Positions 43,880-52,735 of a stretch of 64,000 nt of DNA are shown one piece after another. The translations under genes were made by a program, and so were the position numbers. The notes beneath the pieces are model-generated. The model searched no databases. It was given only the letters and a program-made list of their open reading frames with translations, and was not told the DNA's origin. Position 1 is the stretch's first letter; each line of letters begins with the position of its first letter. The DNA is from DATFVA01 sp963747755 (GTDB lineage: Bacteria > Bacteroidota > Ignavibacteria > Ignavibacteriales > Ignavibacteriaceae). The DNA is taken from positions 868,001 through 932,000 of the forward strand of contig CAVVGK010000014.1 of assembly GCA_963747755.1 (NCBI GenBank). The letters run 5' to 3'.

Positions 43880-44371
43880 TTAATCTTTTTTTGGTAGTGG
43901 GAGACTTCCGGGTATTCCCATCAGGGGAAAATCCTTTCTAAGGGGATGATATTCAAAATCCTCCGGCATATACATTCTGCGTAGATCAGGATGATTATTA
44001 AAAGTTATTCCGAACATATCATAGGTTTCTCTCTCATGCCAGTCCGCCGTTTTCCAGATTGCTGAAACTGTTTCAATGCTGCACTCTGATTCATCAACGT
44101 CTGCTTTCAGCCTGAGACGGAAATTATGTTTTAAAGAGAAAATATGATAAACAACCGTAAACCTGTTCTTCCTTTTGGCCCAGTCAACGGCTGTTACATC
44201 TTCACATAAACGAAAATCAAGCTCCGGATCTTCTTTGAGGAACCGGCATATCTGGGTTACATGTTCTTTGTTAAACTTCACAGATAAATCACCACGGTAA
44301 TCCACAAATTCAAAATGTACCTGCGGAAAGTTTTCCCGGAGTTTCTGAGGAATAAGTTCTTTTAGGTTCAT
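43880..44371 (-). CDS. nuoC: NADH-quinone oxidoreductase subunit C (NuoC)
   Basis: The 30-kDa subunit of the peripheral arm, 163 aa. The family signature WHERETYDMFGITFNNHPDLRR (split around 111-132) and the ending HPLRKDFPL are present. It sits between nuoB (3 bp) and nuoD (6 bp). It has no cofactor of its own and supports the NuoD/NuoB module. Confidence 0.95.
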   Translation of the reverse strand: MNLKELIPQKLRENFPQVHFEFVDYRGDLSVKFNKEHVTQICRFLKEDPELDFRLCEDVTAVDWAKRKNRFTVVYHIFSLKHNFRLRLKADVDESECSIETVSAIWKTADWHERETYDMFGITFNNHPDLRRMYMPEDFEYHPLRKDFPLMGIPGSLPLPKKD

Positions 44372-44374
44372 ATA

Positions 44375-44896
44375 TTAATTATTCTGTAAGACTGTTAACT
44401 CAGGAAGTTTTTTATCCTGAAAATCTTTTGCTTTGGTTTTTCCGATTTTATCCTGAATCTGAATCAATGCATTTAAAAGATTATCAGGACGAGGCGGGCA
44501 GCCTGCCAGGTAAATGTCTACAGGCAGAAACTGATCTATTCCCTGGACTACATTATAAGATCTGTACATACCACCTGATGAAGTACAGGCACCCATTGCA
44601 ATTACCCATTTCGGATCGGGCATTTGATCGTAAATTTTCTTTACAACATGAGCCATTTTATAAGTTACCGTTCCTGCTACAATCATAAGATCACACTGGC
44701 GCGGGGTGAATCTCATTACTTCTGATCCAAACCTGGCTATATCATATTTGGGATCGCCTGAGGCCATCATTTCAATTGCGCAACAGGAAATACCCATCGG
44801 CATAGGCCATACCGAACTCTCCCGCGACCAAGCGGCTAGAGCATCAATTGTTGTTGTTATAAAACCTTCTTCTTTTAACTTAGCTTCTAATCCCAT
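44375..44896 (-). CDS. nuoB: NADH-quinone oxidoreductase subunit B (NuoB)
   Basis: The subunit that carries the terminal 4Fe-4S cluster N2, 173 aa. Ligands are the tandem C38-C39 (GISCCAIEMM), C104 (GACTSSGG) and C133 (AGCPPRP). The start overlaps the nuoA end by 10 bp, indicating coupled translation. Confidence 0.96.
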   Translation of the reverse strand: MGLEAKLKEEGFITTTIDALAAWSRESSVWPMPMGISCCAIEMMASGDPKYDIARFGSEVMRFTPRQCDLMIVAGTVTYKMAHVVKKIYDQMPDPKWVIAMGACTSSGGMYRSYNVVQGIDQFLPVDIYLAGCPPRPDNLLNALIQIQDKIGKTKAKDFQDKKLPELTVLQNN

Positions 44897-45255
44897 TTAA
44901 ATCCGCCTTTCTTATATACATATAAGTATCCTAATTCAAGTACAACTAAAAATATTAGCATTGAGATAAATACTGAAATTCCAATTTCGCCAAAGAGTTT
45001 TTTAAATTCCACCGCCCATGGATACACAAAAATCACTTCAAGATCAAAGATGATGAAAAGCATAGCTACCAGGTAGTATTTAACAGATATTCTCTCCCGG
45101 GTTGTGCCCACGGGTTTCATACCGCTCTCATATGTAGAAAGTTTTTCCCTGGTAGGCCTTTGTGGACCGAATATACCTGACGAGAAAGCTGTTCCGACAG
45201 CGAAAACCAGTGCAAAACCGATAACTAAAAAAACAGGGATATATTGTTCTATCAT
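44887..45255 (-). CDS. nuoA: NADH-quinone oxidoreductase subunit A (NuoA)
   Basis: A small membrane-arm subunit with three helices (about 5-27, 63-84, 93-112), 122 aa. The conserved acidic loop KLSTYESGMKPVG and the AMLFIIFDLEVIFVYPW segment are diagnostic. I use the ATG at 45255; a GTG sits one codon earlier. It is the first gene of the run, with a well-formed promoter at 45283-45311. Confidence 0.95.
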   Translation of the reverse strand: MIEQYIPVFLVIGFALVFAVGTAFSSGIFGPQRPTREKLSTYESGMKPVGTTRERISVKYYLVAMLFIIFDLEVIFVYPWAVEFKKLFGEIGISVFISMLIFLVVLELGYLYVYKKGGFKWD

Positions 45256-45282
45256 CACATTTTTTACGATTTTTGAATGTTA

Positions 45283-45311
45283 AAGTTATCCAAAAAAAGC
45301 CATTTTGTCAA
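45283..45311 (-). promoter_or_regulatory. nuoA promoter
   Basis: On the minus strand TTGACA (45306-45311), 17 bp, then TAACTT (45283-45288, continuing TA). This is one of the best promoter matches in the window and nearly identical in form to that of rplU. Confidence 0.7.
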
Positions 45312-45413
45312 TTTAAACTAAACTGCCCTCATTGTTTCATATATCAGAATTTATGAGGATTTTACGACTTTATTGTTAATAAATATGAAATTATTTTTCG
45401 AATAATTTTCAGG

Positions 45414-46403
45414 TTGAATTTGTTATCTTTAAGAAAATATTTACTCGTATTAATTTTGCCTCTCATTCTGCTGCAGGGATGTGAAAGAAATATCCCAACT
45501 GAAACAGCAGGCGACGGCCTCCCTCCCGCTGTGCCTGTGAATGTAAAAATATATTCTGCATATGATGGAGAAATACAAATTGTCTGGCACGCAAATGTTG
45601 AACCCGATCTTAAAGGTTATAATATATACAGAAGTACTGATAGTACCCACTTCAGCATGCTCGGCTTTTCCGATCAGAATTATTACCTGGATGATTCCCT
45701 GGATTATGCTGTGAAATATTTTTACCGTGTTACCGCACTTGATGTTGAGAACAGAGAGAGCAATGCTTCAGTCGTAGTGGGTGCCCTTCCTAAGAATATC
45801 GACAAACCTTTTGCTCCCAAATTTCCTCAAATAAATGGGAGAAACTGGCCTGGTGGAAAATCAATTTATCTTACCTGGGATCCCGGGTATGAAACAGATA
45901 TTGCCAGGTTCGATATCTACAGGAGCACCATGCCGGGATTTACTCCGGACAGCATAAACTTTAGGGGGTTTTCTGTCAGTCCTTCTTATTCAGATACATC
46001 CGATCTTTCACTTCTTACACTATATTTTTATAAAATAGTCGCGGTAGATAAGGGCAATCTCCGGAGTTCCCCCAGCAACGAAGTCAGTGATAAGATTTTA
46101 CCTGTAGTTAGTGTTGTATCCCCCCTGGGAACACTAAATACTAATGTACTCACCTTCAAGTTTATTGCAGTTCCTGTTTCAGCGTCCTATGAAATAACCC
46201 TACAATCCAATCCGTATTTCGGACAAATATGGAATAGGTTTTTGACGTCCACTGTAATAAATGATACAATTACCGTTAATTATGATGGTAATTACGTCAA
46301 TTTCGGTATTACTTACTATTGGAGGGTCGTTACTTATACCCACGATACTTCCAGTCCTAACAGCATCTCCCCTCTTTATAATTTCGTTCTGCAGCCTGAA
46401 TAA
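45414..46403 (+). CDS. Lipoprotein with fibronectin type III-like domains
   Basis: 329 aa. A lipobox (ILLQGC, Cys23) follows a hydrophobic signal, so it is a lipoprotein. Two fibronectin-III-like repeats (about 38-125 and 133-225) share the wording DLKGYNIYRSTDST / DIARFDIYRST and YFYRVTALD / YFYKIVAVD. A third beta domain fills 230-329. The start is a TTG at 45414, since the signal peptide begins right there and no ATG is available. Probably a surface-exposed binding or structural protein; ligand unknown. Confidence 0.78.
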   Translation: MNLLSLRKYLLVLILPLILLQGCERNIPTETAGDGLPPAVPVNVKIYSAYDGEIQIVWHANVEPDLKGYNIYRSTDSTHFSMLGFSDQNYYLDDSLDYAVKYFYRVTALDVENRESNASVVVGALPKNIDKPFAPKFPQINGRNWPGGKSIYLTWDPGYETDIARFDIYRSTMPGFTPDSINFRGFSVSPSYSDTSDLSLLTLYFYKIVAVDKGNLRSSPSNEVSDKILPVVSVVSPLGTLNTNVLTFKFIAVPVSASYEITLQSNPYFGQIWNRFLTSTVINDTITVNYDGNYVNFGITYYWRVVTYTHDTSSPNSISPLYNFVLQPE

Positions 46404-46489
46404 ATTTTACATTGTCATTGAACTTAATTCATTTACTGAATACTTTAAGATTTGTAAATTAGAACAACCGTTAATTTTACGATCATCCC

Positions 46490-48391
46490 TTGAAAAGATA
46501 TTATATCCTGTTTTTTCTTCATTTACTGGCGGCAGGCTTGATAAATGCACAGTCGGAAATAGATAGCCTCCAGTTTATTATTGTTGAAAAACCTCTGAAC
46601 CTGCTGTCTACGAAACTTGATAAACAGCTTAATACTTATTACCTGTCATCAAAATTATTCTATAACCAAATTTTTGATAAGTATTCATTTGACATTACCG
46701 AAGATTATAATTCAACTTTTATCAAATCAGCTGAAAAGAGCATAAGGGATGAACAGTTTTTTTCCGCATCGGCTGCTTATAATATTACCCCGTATTTTAA
46801 AACGGGATTCATTGGAAATAATACTATTCTTTCCGATAACCGAAAGATTGAAATAAACCAGGCTTCAGTGTCGAATGTAATGATCTTCAGCGATTTGTCA
46901 CCGAGGCCTAATCTACACTTCTCTCCTTTTTTTGGATATTCAAATAACAGGCAGATCGGAGAAAATGATAACGGGTTTATTTATGGAGGAGAGGGACTGC
47001 TGGATGACTTCGAGATTTCAAATTTCAATTTATCATCAAGATTAAGATTCCGTAATGAAGATATTTCTCCAAGAAAAAATTTGATAAGATTTTTTAACCT
47101 GACTGCCAATAGTATATTCAACGAGAACGTAAGCAATTATATAACTTCCGGATATTCTAAAAACAGGAAAGATTTTTATTATTCTGCTGATTCAGTTATT
47201 TCGAATGAATATGATATTATTAACAATATCCAGAGCAGAGATGAAACTGCGTACCTGCTTGAGGATGGACTTACTTATAATGATTTAGCATCTAAATTTG
47301 GTCTGGATCTGAAAGGCAGGCTTGATTGGCGTAATATCGACAGGAATACCCGTTATCACCCAGTTCAGGTTTTATCAAGTTCTGTTTTCGATTCGAGGAT
47401 TGAAGAATTAAAATTTGAACTGGAATCCAATTTCCGCTATCTGACATCTTCATTTACCGGAAGGTTCAAGGTGAATTATTCTGAACGAGATGAAAAACAT
47501 ATAGCTAAAAATTTTCTAAACACGGCCTCACTCTTCTTTAACGAACGGCAGGATATCGAAAATCAAAAAAATAACAATTCGGCGAGAATTGCGGTATCGC
47601 TTCAGGGCGATTGGAGTGTCTCAGGCTCAGACAAGATTTCTTTTAGCATTTACCAGAATAAACTTCGCTATGATACACCCGGGGCCGATAATTTTGATGA
47701 CAGGGATGAACTTCTTTCAATTATCAGATTAAAATATATCCGTATACTAACGCCTTTTTTCAATGCTTTCCTTACTGCGGAAGGAACTCAAAGCCATATT
47801 GTTTACCTTTTTTCTGAAAAAAGTTCAAACAATAATATCAACAGAATACTCAAATTTTCTGCCGGAGGAGATTATCACGGCAGGAAGATCTCAACCATAA
47901 ATTCTTTTGAAGTGTCTGCTAATTATACTGTATATGATTTCCGCGATCTTGTTCCCAACCTGAGGAGTTTTTCGTTCAGACAGTTTACTGCAACCGATTC
48001 AAGTACAATAAGACTGAGCAAAAAGATTTCGATCAGAAACTATGGTTATGTCAAGCTCTCTCAGCAGGGCGAACTTAATTGGTCGGCTTTTTCGGAAAAG
48101 CCCACCCGTTTTTTGCAGGAAATTTACGCTGAACCTAAATTAGTTTTATCATACAATAATGTAAGTTTCGGTTTAGGCAGCAGGGTATTCTCTCTGTTGA
48201 CTTTTAATTACGACGGCAGGCAAAAGATGAAAGATTCTGATTATCTTAGTATAGGACCTTTGACAGAGATATTATGGCTGGCAGAAAATACAATTTATTT
48301 CAAAATTTACGGCTGGTATGAGTTTATTACGATTGATAATTCAAACCGTCAGCAGGCTAACCTTTCTTTTGAAGTAAATTGGAATTTTTAG
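46490..48391 (+). CDS. Putative outer-membrane beta-barrel protein
   Basis: 633 aa with a signal peptide ending near INAQ (about residue 21) and alternating polar/hydrophobic strands throughout. It ends in VNWNF, the C-terminal Phe recognised by the barrel-assembly machinery. No TonB box or plug is evident and I cannot assign a family. It starts with TTG at 46490; no ATG lies close enough to keep the signal peptide. It follows the fibronectin-type lipoprotein by 86 bp, and both may belong to one envelope assembly. Confidence 0.7.
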   Translation: MKRYYILFFLHLLAAGLINAQSEIDSLQFIIVEKPLNLLSTKLDKQLNTYYLSSKLFYNQIFDKYSFDITEDYNSTFIKSAEKSIRDEQFFSASAAYNITPYFKTGFIGNNTILSDNRKIEINQASVSNVMIFSDLSPRPNLHFSPFFGYSNNRQIGENDNGFIYGGEGLLDDFEISNFNLSSRLRFRNEDISPRKNLIRFFNLTANSIFNENVSNYITSGYSKNRKDFYYSADSVISNEYDIINNIQSRDETAYLLEDGLTYNDLASKFGLDLKGRLDWRNIDRNTRYHPVQVLSSSVFDSRIEELKFELESNFRYLTSSFTGRFKVNYSERDEKHIAKNFLNTASLFFNERQDIENQKNNNSARIAVSLQGDWSVSGSDKISFSIYQNKLRYDTPGADNFDDRDELLSIIRLKYIRILTPFFNAFLTAEGTQSHIVYLFSEKSSNNNINRILKFSAGGDYHGRKISTINSFEVSANYTVYDFRDLVPNLRSFSFRQFTATDSSTIRLSKKISIRNYGYVKLSQQGELNWSAFSEKPTRFLQEIYAEPKLVLSYNNVSFGLGSRVFSLLTFNYDGRQKMKDSDYLSIGPLTEILWLAENTIYFKIYGWYEFITIDNSNRQQANLSFEVNWNF

Positions 48392-48443
48392 TTGGATTAA
48401 AAAAAAATTTTCATATTTTACCAAATCAAATTCAGGAATAAAT

Positions 48444-48857
48444 TTGGCAGAAGACAAATATTATCTAGAGATTGAGAGTGATCCGAATAATCTCATCACC
48501 GTCGAGGAGTTTATAAATTATTTCTCTAAAGATCTTGGACTGGATGACGATAAATTATCCGCATTGCTCCTCGCTATTACTGAAGCTACAACTAATGCAA
48601 TCATTCATGCCAACCAAAGTGACAGAAATAAATTGGTAAAGATTACTGCAAAAGTTGAGGAGGGAAAGCTTTATATAATAGTTAAAGATGAAGGTTCCGG
48701 TTTCCAACCTGAAGAAGTTCCGGATCCAACCGATCCCGAAAATCTGCTCAAAGATTCAGGCAGAGGTTTATATCTCATGCGAGTCTATATGGACGACCTG
48801 AGGTATAACATAACTCCTCAGGGAACTGAAACTATTCTGGTTCTAAATATCACTTAG
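48444..48857 (+). CDS. RsbW-like serine kinase / anti-sigma factor ATPase
   Basis: 137 aa made up of a HATPase_c_2 domain alone. N-box TEATTNAIIHAN (E47, N51), G1 KDEGSGF (D82, G84, G86) and G2 SGRGLYLM (G106, G108) are intact, so it should bind ATP. Such proteins sequester sigma factors or phosphorylate anti-anti-sigma partners; no partner gene is adjacent. It starts with TTG 48444, supported by AGGA at 48434-48437. Its end overlaps the convergent malate dehydrogenase by 15 bp. Confidence 0.85.
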   Translation: MAEDKYYLEIESDPNNLITVEEFINYFSKDLGLDDDKLSALLLAITEATTNAIIHANQSDRNKLVKITAKVEEGKLYIIVKDEGSGFQPEEVPDPTDPENLLKDSGRGLYLMRVYMDDLRYNITPQGTETILVLNIT

Positions 48858-49772
48858 CTTCTTCATTGATGATTCAACTATTGCTCCTGATCCCCGGAGT
48901 GCAGCTGCTTCATCATCAGCAAGTTTCATTTCGATTATTTGTTCTATGCCGTTCCTTCCCAGTTTTACCGGCACCCCGCAAAACACATTCTTTAGTCCGT
49001 ACTCACCGTCAAGCCATGCTGAACAGGGCAAAACCCTCTGTCTGTTTTTTACAATTGCATCAGCCATTTCTACTGCTGCACTCGAAGGAGCATAGTAAGC
49101 ACTTCCCGTTTTCAGATAATTGACTATTTCAATTCCGCCATTGCGGGTTCTTTCAACTAGTGCCAATATCCTATTCTGAGAGAGCAGCTGATCTATGGGT
49201 ACGCCCGAAACAGTCGTCTGGCTGATCAACGGAACCATTGAATCACCATGCCCCCCGAGAACCATGGTAGAGATATCCATAACAGAAACACTTAATTCAA
49301 TGGATAAAAAGAGTCGGAATCTTGCTGTATCAAGGATTCCTGCCATACCGATTATACGGCTGCTTTCGAAACCGCTGATTTTAAAAGCAGTATAGCACAT
49401 AGCATCCAGAGGATTGGATACCACAATAATGATACACTGTGGTGAGTGTTCAATTATTTTTTCAGTAGTCTGTTTAATAATAGCTGCATTTGCCTTAAGA
49501 AGATCGTCCCGGCTCATTCCGGGCTTCCGTGCGAGTCCTGCAGTGATTATAATAATCCCAGAAGAAGCGGTATCTTTGTAATCATTTGTCCCAATTACCT
49601 CTGTGTCAAACCCCTCTATTGAGGAACTCTGCCTTATATCAAGCGCCTTACCCTGCGGCAAGCCTTCTACAACATCCAGAAGAACAATTTCTTCAGCGAG
49701 TTGTTTTTCAGCGAGATGCATTGCCGCTGAAGCTCCCACATTACCTGCACCTATAACACTTATTTTATTCAT
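48843..49772 (-). CDS. Malate dehydrogenase, Chlorobi-type
   Basis: A 309-aa LDH-like NAD-dependent malate dehydrogenase. It has the Rossmann IGAGNVGA (7-14), substrate arginines R82 and R88 (LARKPGMSRDD), R151 and catalytic His175 (GGHGD). The sequence style is that of the green-sulfur-bacterial enzyme. R82 marks malate over lactate specificity. A second, divergent copy (49920-50885) lies back to back, sharing a 147-bp promoter region. Confidence 0.92.
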   Translation of the reverse strand: MNKISVIGAGNVGASAAMHLAEKQLAEEIVLLDVVEGLPQGKALDIRQSSSIEGFDTEVIGTNDYKDTASSGIIIITAGLARKPGMSRDDLLKANAAIIKQTTEKIIEHSPQCIIIVVSNPLDAMCYTAFKISGFESSRIIGMAGILDTARFRLFLSIELSVSVMDISTMVLGGHGDSMVPLISQTTVSGVPIDQLLSQNRILALVERTRNGGIEIVNYLKTGSAYYAPSSAAVEMADAIVKNRQRVLPCSAWLDGEYGLKNVFCGVPVKLGRNGIEQIIEMKLADDEAAALRGSGAIVESSMKKLSDI

Positions 49773-49822
49773 TAACAGCTCTTTAAATAATTAGTACCAA
49801 AATATGGAATATCCGACTTCCT

Positions 49823-49853
49823 TTGCAAATGGAAGCTTTCATATTTATTTTTG
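49823..49853 (+). promoter_or_regulatory. Promoter of the plus-strand malate dehydrogenase
   Basis: TTGCAA (49823-49828), 17 bp, then TATTTTTG (49846-49853), a full TAnnTTTG match. The leader would be about 60 nt, ending in AGAGGAAAAGAATT before the ATG. Confidence 0.55.
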
Positions 49854-49919
49854 TTTATTAGATAGTGTTTCAGTTTGACCTGAAATATAAAATTCATTAA
49901 AACCAAGAGGAAAAGAATT

Positions 49920-50885
49920 ATGGGAAGAAAAAAAATAGCATTAATTGGTGGCGGACAGATTGGCGGCGTACTCGCTCAGCTTATAGCTATGAAAAGACTC
50001 GGTGACGTAGTTCTATACGACATCGTTGAAGATATGCCTCAGGGTAAAACCCTCGACATCGGCGAAGCAGCAAGGATTGACGGCTTCGATGCTAATGTTA
50101 TAGGAACCAATGATTATAAGGATATCGGTAATTCTGATCTCATAATCATCACGGCGGGGCTTCCCAGAAAACCAGGTATGAGCAGGGATGATCTGCTTAC
50201 AACAAATGCTAAAATTATGAATACGGTCGCTGAAAATGTTAAAAAGTATGCTCCTAACGCTATCGTTCTCATCATCTCCAACCCTCTCGATGCAATGGTT
50301 ACATTGTTCAAAAAAGTAACCGGTTTTGATCATAAACGTGTGCTAGGACAGGCCGGAGTGCTTGACTCATCAAGATTCTCAACCTTTATCGCCTGGGAAC
50401 TGGGAGTGTCTGTGAAAGATGTTAATACGATGGTTCTAGGCGGACATGGTGATACAATGGTTCCTATCGTACGTTACGCAAACGTTAACGGTCTTCCCGT
50501 AATGGAACTCCTCGAGAAGAAATATAATGATAAAGCTAAGGCTCAGGAAGTTATGGATGCCATCGTACAGAGAACGAAGATGGCAGGCGGTGAAGTAGTA
50601 AAACTTCTAAAAACCGGCTCTGCTTTTTATTCCCCTGCTGCTGCAGCAATTGCTATGGCCGAATCTATTTTAAGGGATGAAAAAAGAGTTCTTCCTGTAT
50701 GTGCTTACCTTGACGGAGAGTTCGGAGTTAAAGGTTATTATGTCGGTGTGCCTGCTGTTCTGGGTGCAGACGGTGTTGAAAAAGTAGTGGAGTTTACTCT
50801 CGATGATCAGGAACAGAAATTACTTGATAATTCGGTATCGGCTGTTAAAAACCTTATTGCTGATATGGAAAGATTAGGTTTCTGA
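49920..50885 (+). CDS. mdh: Malate dehydrogenase, second type
   Basis: A 321-aa NAD-dependent malate dehydrogenase of the TCA cycle, closer in wording to the alphaproteobacterial LDH-like MDH (KKIALIGGGQIGG). Key residues: R83 and R89 (LPRKPGMSRDD), R152 and H176 (GGHGD). The SD AGAGGA lies 8 bp before the ATG. All catalytic residues are intact in both neighbouring copies, so both may be active, possibly under different conditions. A strong terminator follows. Confidence 0.94.
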   Translation: MGRKKIALIGGGQIGGVLAQLIAMKRLGDVVLYDIVEDMPQGKTLDIGEAARIDGFDANVIGTNDYKDIGNSDLIIITAGLPRKPGMSRDDLLTTNAKIMNTVAENVKKYAPNAIVLIISNPLDAMVTLFKKVTGFDHKRVLGQAGVLDSSRFSTFIAWELGVSVKDVNTMVLGGHGDTMVPIVRYANVNGLPVMELLEKKYNDKAKAQEVMDAIVQRTKMAGGEVVKLLKTGSAFYSPAAAAIAMAESILRDEKRVLPVCAYLDGEFGVKGYYVGVPAVLGADGVEKVVEFTLDDQEQKLLDNSVSAVKNLIADMERLGF

Positions 50886-50910
50886 TTTTTATTAGGAAAG
50901 CCTTTAAAAC

Positions 50911-50940
50911 AAAAAACCCTCTTGAATAAGAGGGTTTTTT
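50911..50940. terminator. Strong bidirectional terminator between mdh and rpmA
   Basis: A 13-bp stem (AAAAAACCCTCTT with AAGAGGGTTTTTT) and a GAAT loop, with T-runs built into both strands. It ends both mdh (plus) and rplU-rpmA (minus). Confidence 0.92.
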
Positions 50941-50957
50941 ATATTTAATTCTGAAAG

Positions 50958-51212
50958 TTATGAGGGCATAACGTTGACAAACTGTCTGTCTCCGCGTTTC
51001 TTTTCAAATTTCACGATACCATCGGCAACAGCAAATAATGTATCATCTCCGCCTTTTTTCACATTAATACCGGGATGAAATTTTGTACCTCTCTGTCTTA
51101 CCAGGATATTACCTGACAGAACACGCTCACCTCCGAATCTTTTAACTCCCAGCCGCTGTGCATTACTGTCTCTACCGTTCCTGGATGAACCTTGACCTTT
51201 TTTATGTGCCAT
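50958..51212 (-). CDS. rpmA: 50S ribosomal protein L27
   Basis: 84 aa starting MAHKKGQGSSRNGRDSNAQR, the flexible N-terminus that reaches toward the peptidyl-transferase centre. It lacks the Firmicutes-type cleaved N-terminal extension. It follows rplU by 17 bp, the universal order. Confidence 0.97.
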   Translation of the reverse strand: MAHKKGQGSSRNGRDSNAQRLGVKRFGGERVLSGNILVRQRGTKFHPGINVKKGGDDTLFAVADGIVKFEKKRGDRQFVNVMPS

Positions 51213-51229
51213 TCTAAAATCTCCTTCTG

Positions 51230-51538
51230 TTAACCTATACTGGTAATTTCAATTCTGGTAAGCTGCTGTCTGTGTCCGTTTTTCTTCTGGTAATTTGTTC
51301 TTCTTTTCTTCTTGAATACGATTACTTTATCATCTTTAATATGCTCAAGTACGCGTGCAGTTACTTTCATCTTTTCTACTGATGGTGCACCAATCTTTAC
51401 ATTATTATCATCTGAAAAAAGCAGGATTTCATTAAAAGTGATTTCTGAATCCGGCTCTGCTTTTAATCTCGGAACGTAGTATTTTCCTTTTTCCTCAACC
51501 TTAAACTGCTGACCTGATATATTAACAACGGCGAACAT
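51230..51538 (-). CDS. rplU: 50S ribosomal protein L21
   Basis: 102 aa. It opens MFAVVNISGQQFKVEEKGKY and contains KVIVFKKKRRTNYQKKNGHR near the end, both diagnostic of L21. First gene of the rplU-rpmA operon, with a very good promoter about 30 bp upstream. Confidence 0.97.
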   Translation of the reverse strand: MFAVVNISGQQFKVEEKGKYYVPRLKAEPDSEITFNEILLFSDDNNVKIGAPSVEKMKVTARVLEHIKDDKVIVFKKKRRTNYQKKNGHRQQLTRIEITSIG

Positions 51539-51566
51539 TGCTTAACCTTTCTGAAAAATTAGACAA

Positions 51567-51597
51567 CAAAGTTACTAATTTGAGCTTTATATGTCAA
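51567..51597 (-). promoter_or_regulatory. rplU promoter
   Basis: On the minus strand a perfect TTGACA (51592-51597), 17 bp, then TAACTTTG (51567-51574), a full match to TAnnTTTG, the Bacteroidota -7 element. It combines that with a classical -35 box. Confidence 0.75.
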
Positions 51598-51706
51598 TTC
51601 TGATAACAGGAAAAATATTGCGATTTTGAGTCAATAACACCGGAAATTTCAGAAACCTGTAAGACCCGAAGGAAATCCTGATTTATGATGCCCGGACCTT
51701 GATTCC

Positions 51707-52735
51707 CTATTTTTTAAGTCTGAATGAGAATTCACTTCCTTTGCCGGGTTCACTCCTGACTTCAACTTTAGAACCATGTGCTTCGACAATATGTTTGACT
51801 ATCGCCAGCCCCAGGCCCGTACCTCCGACAGACCTCGATCGGGCCTTATCTACTCTGAAGAATCTCTCAAATATTCTTGGGATATCTTCTTCGGGAATTC
51901 CGATACCAGTGTCCTTAATAACTATTTGTCCGGAATGCTCTTCCTCTCTTACCAGGATAGACACCGATCCCGACTCAGTGTATTTAATCGAATTAGTCAG
52001 AAGATTAACAAAGACCTGCTTAAGTTTATTTTTATCACCAAAAAGCTGAAGTTTATCTCTGACAGGTTCCAGTATCAGCTGTATATCTTTTTCTTCAGCA
52101 ATCGGCTTCACCTCGGATACGATTCCTTCTAGGTATTCCTTCACAGAAAAATACCTGAAACTCATTCTCATTTCCCCTGATTCAATCATCGAGATATCGA
52201 TAAGATCATTAAGCAAATTGTTAAGATTTATTGTGTGGTGGTTGGCTTTAGCAAGAAAATTCCTGTTCACCTTATCATCATTAATGGCTCCGTTTAGAAG
52301 AGTTTCAAGATAACCCTGGATAGTGAAAATAGGAGTGCGCAGTTCATGTGAAACGTTTCCGAGAAATTCCGTCCTAATCCTTTCAAGTCTTTTCAGATAC
52401 TCAACATCACTCCTGGCTTTAATAAACATTTCCTTGATTTCCTCCTGCATTCCCTGCAGATTTCTGCTCAGATGTATTTCATCAGCCGATTTATAACTAT
52501 TGTTCCTTATACCTGAAATGATATGCTTAACCTCTTCCAGTTCCCTCAATCGTTTACTCCCAACCAGATTCAGCAGGAACAAGCTAAGTACTACTATAAC
52601 TATAATAAAAAAGATTTTAGCAGAAGGGTTATCAATGCTAAAAATTACGACAGCAATAAAAACGAAATCAAAGATCAGAAATTCAGGAAGGAATACCCTG
52701 GCAGAGTTAAGATTTGATTTTATTTCATTCCACAC
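51707..52735 (-). CDS. PhoR-like sensor histidine kinase
   Basis: 342 aa. Two N-terminal helices (about 18-35 and 40-58) are separated by only a few residues, so there is almost no periplasmic sensor. The kinase core is complete: H130 (SHELRTP), N-box NLLTNSIKYT, G1 DTGIGIP and G2 GGTGLGLAI. The GTG start overlaps the regulator's end by 11 bp. A PhoB/PhoR-style pair; the signal may be cytoplasmic or intramembrane. A phosphate link is not shown by any neighbour. Confidence 0.92.
   Translation of the reverse strand: MWNEIKSNLNSARVFLPEFLIFDFVFIAVVIFSIDNPSAKIFFIIVIVVLSLFLLNLVGSKRLRELEEVKHIISGIRNNSYKSADEIHLSRNLQGMQEEIKEMFIKARSDVEYLKRLERIRTEFLGNVSHELRTPIFTIQGYLETLLNGAINDDKVNRNFLAKANHHTINLNNLLNDLIDISMIESGEMRMSFRYFSVKEYLEGIVSEVKPIAEEKDIQLILEPVRDKLQLFGDKNKLKQVFVNLLTNSIKYTESGSVSILVREEEHSGQIVIKDTGIGIPEEDIPRIFERFFRVDKARSRSVGGTGLGLAIVKHIVEAHGSKVEVRSEPGKGSEFSFRLKK

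Noticed and set aside
48444..48857. Part of a sigma-B-type partner-switch operon
   Set aside because: No anti-anti-sigma or sigma factor gene is adjacent, so only the ATPase is annotated.
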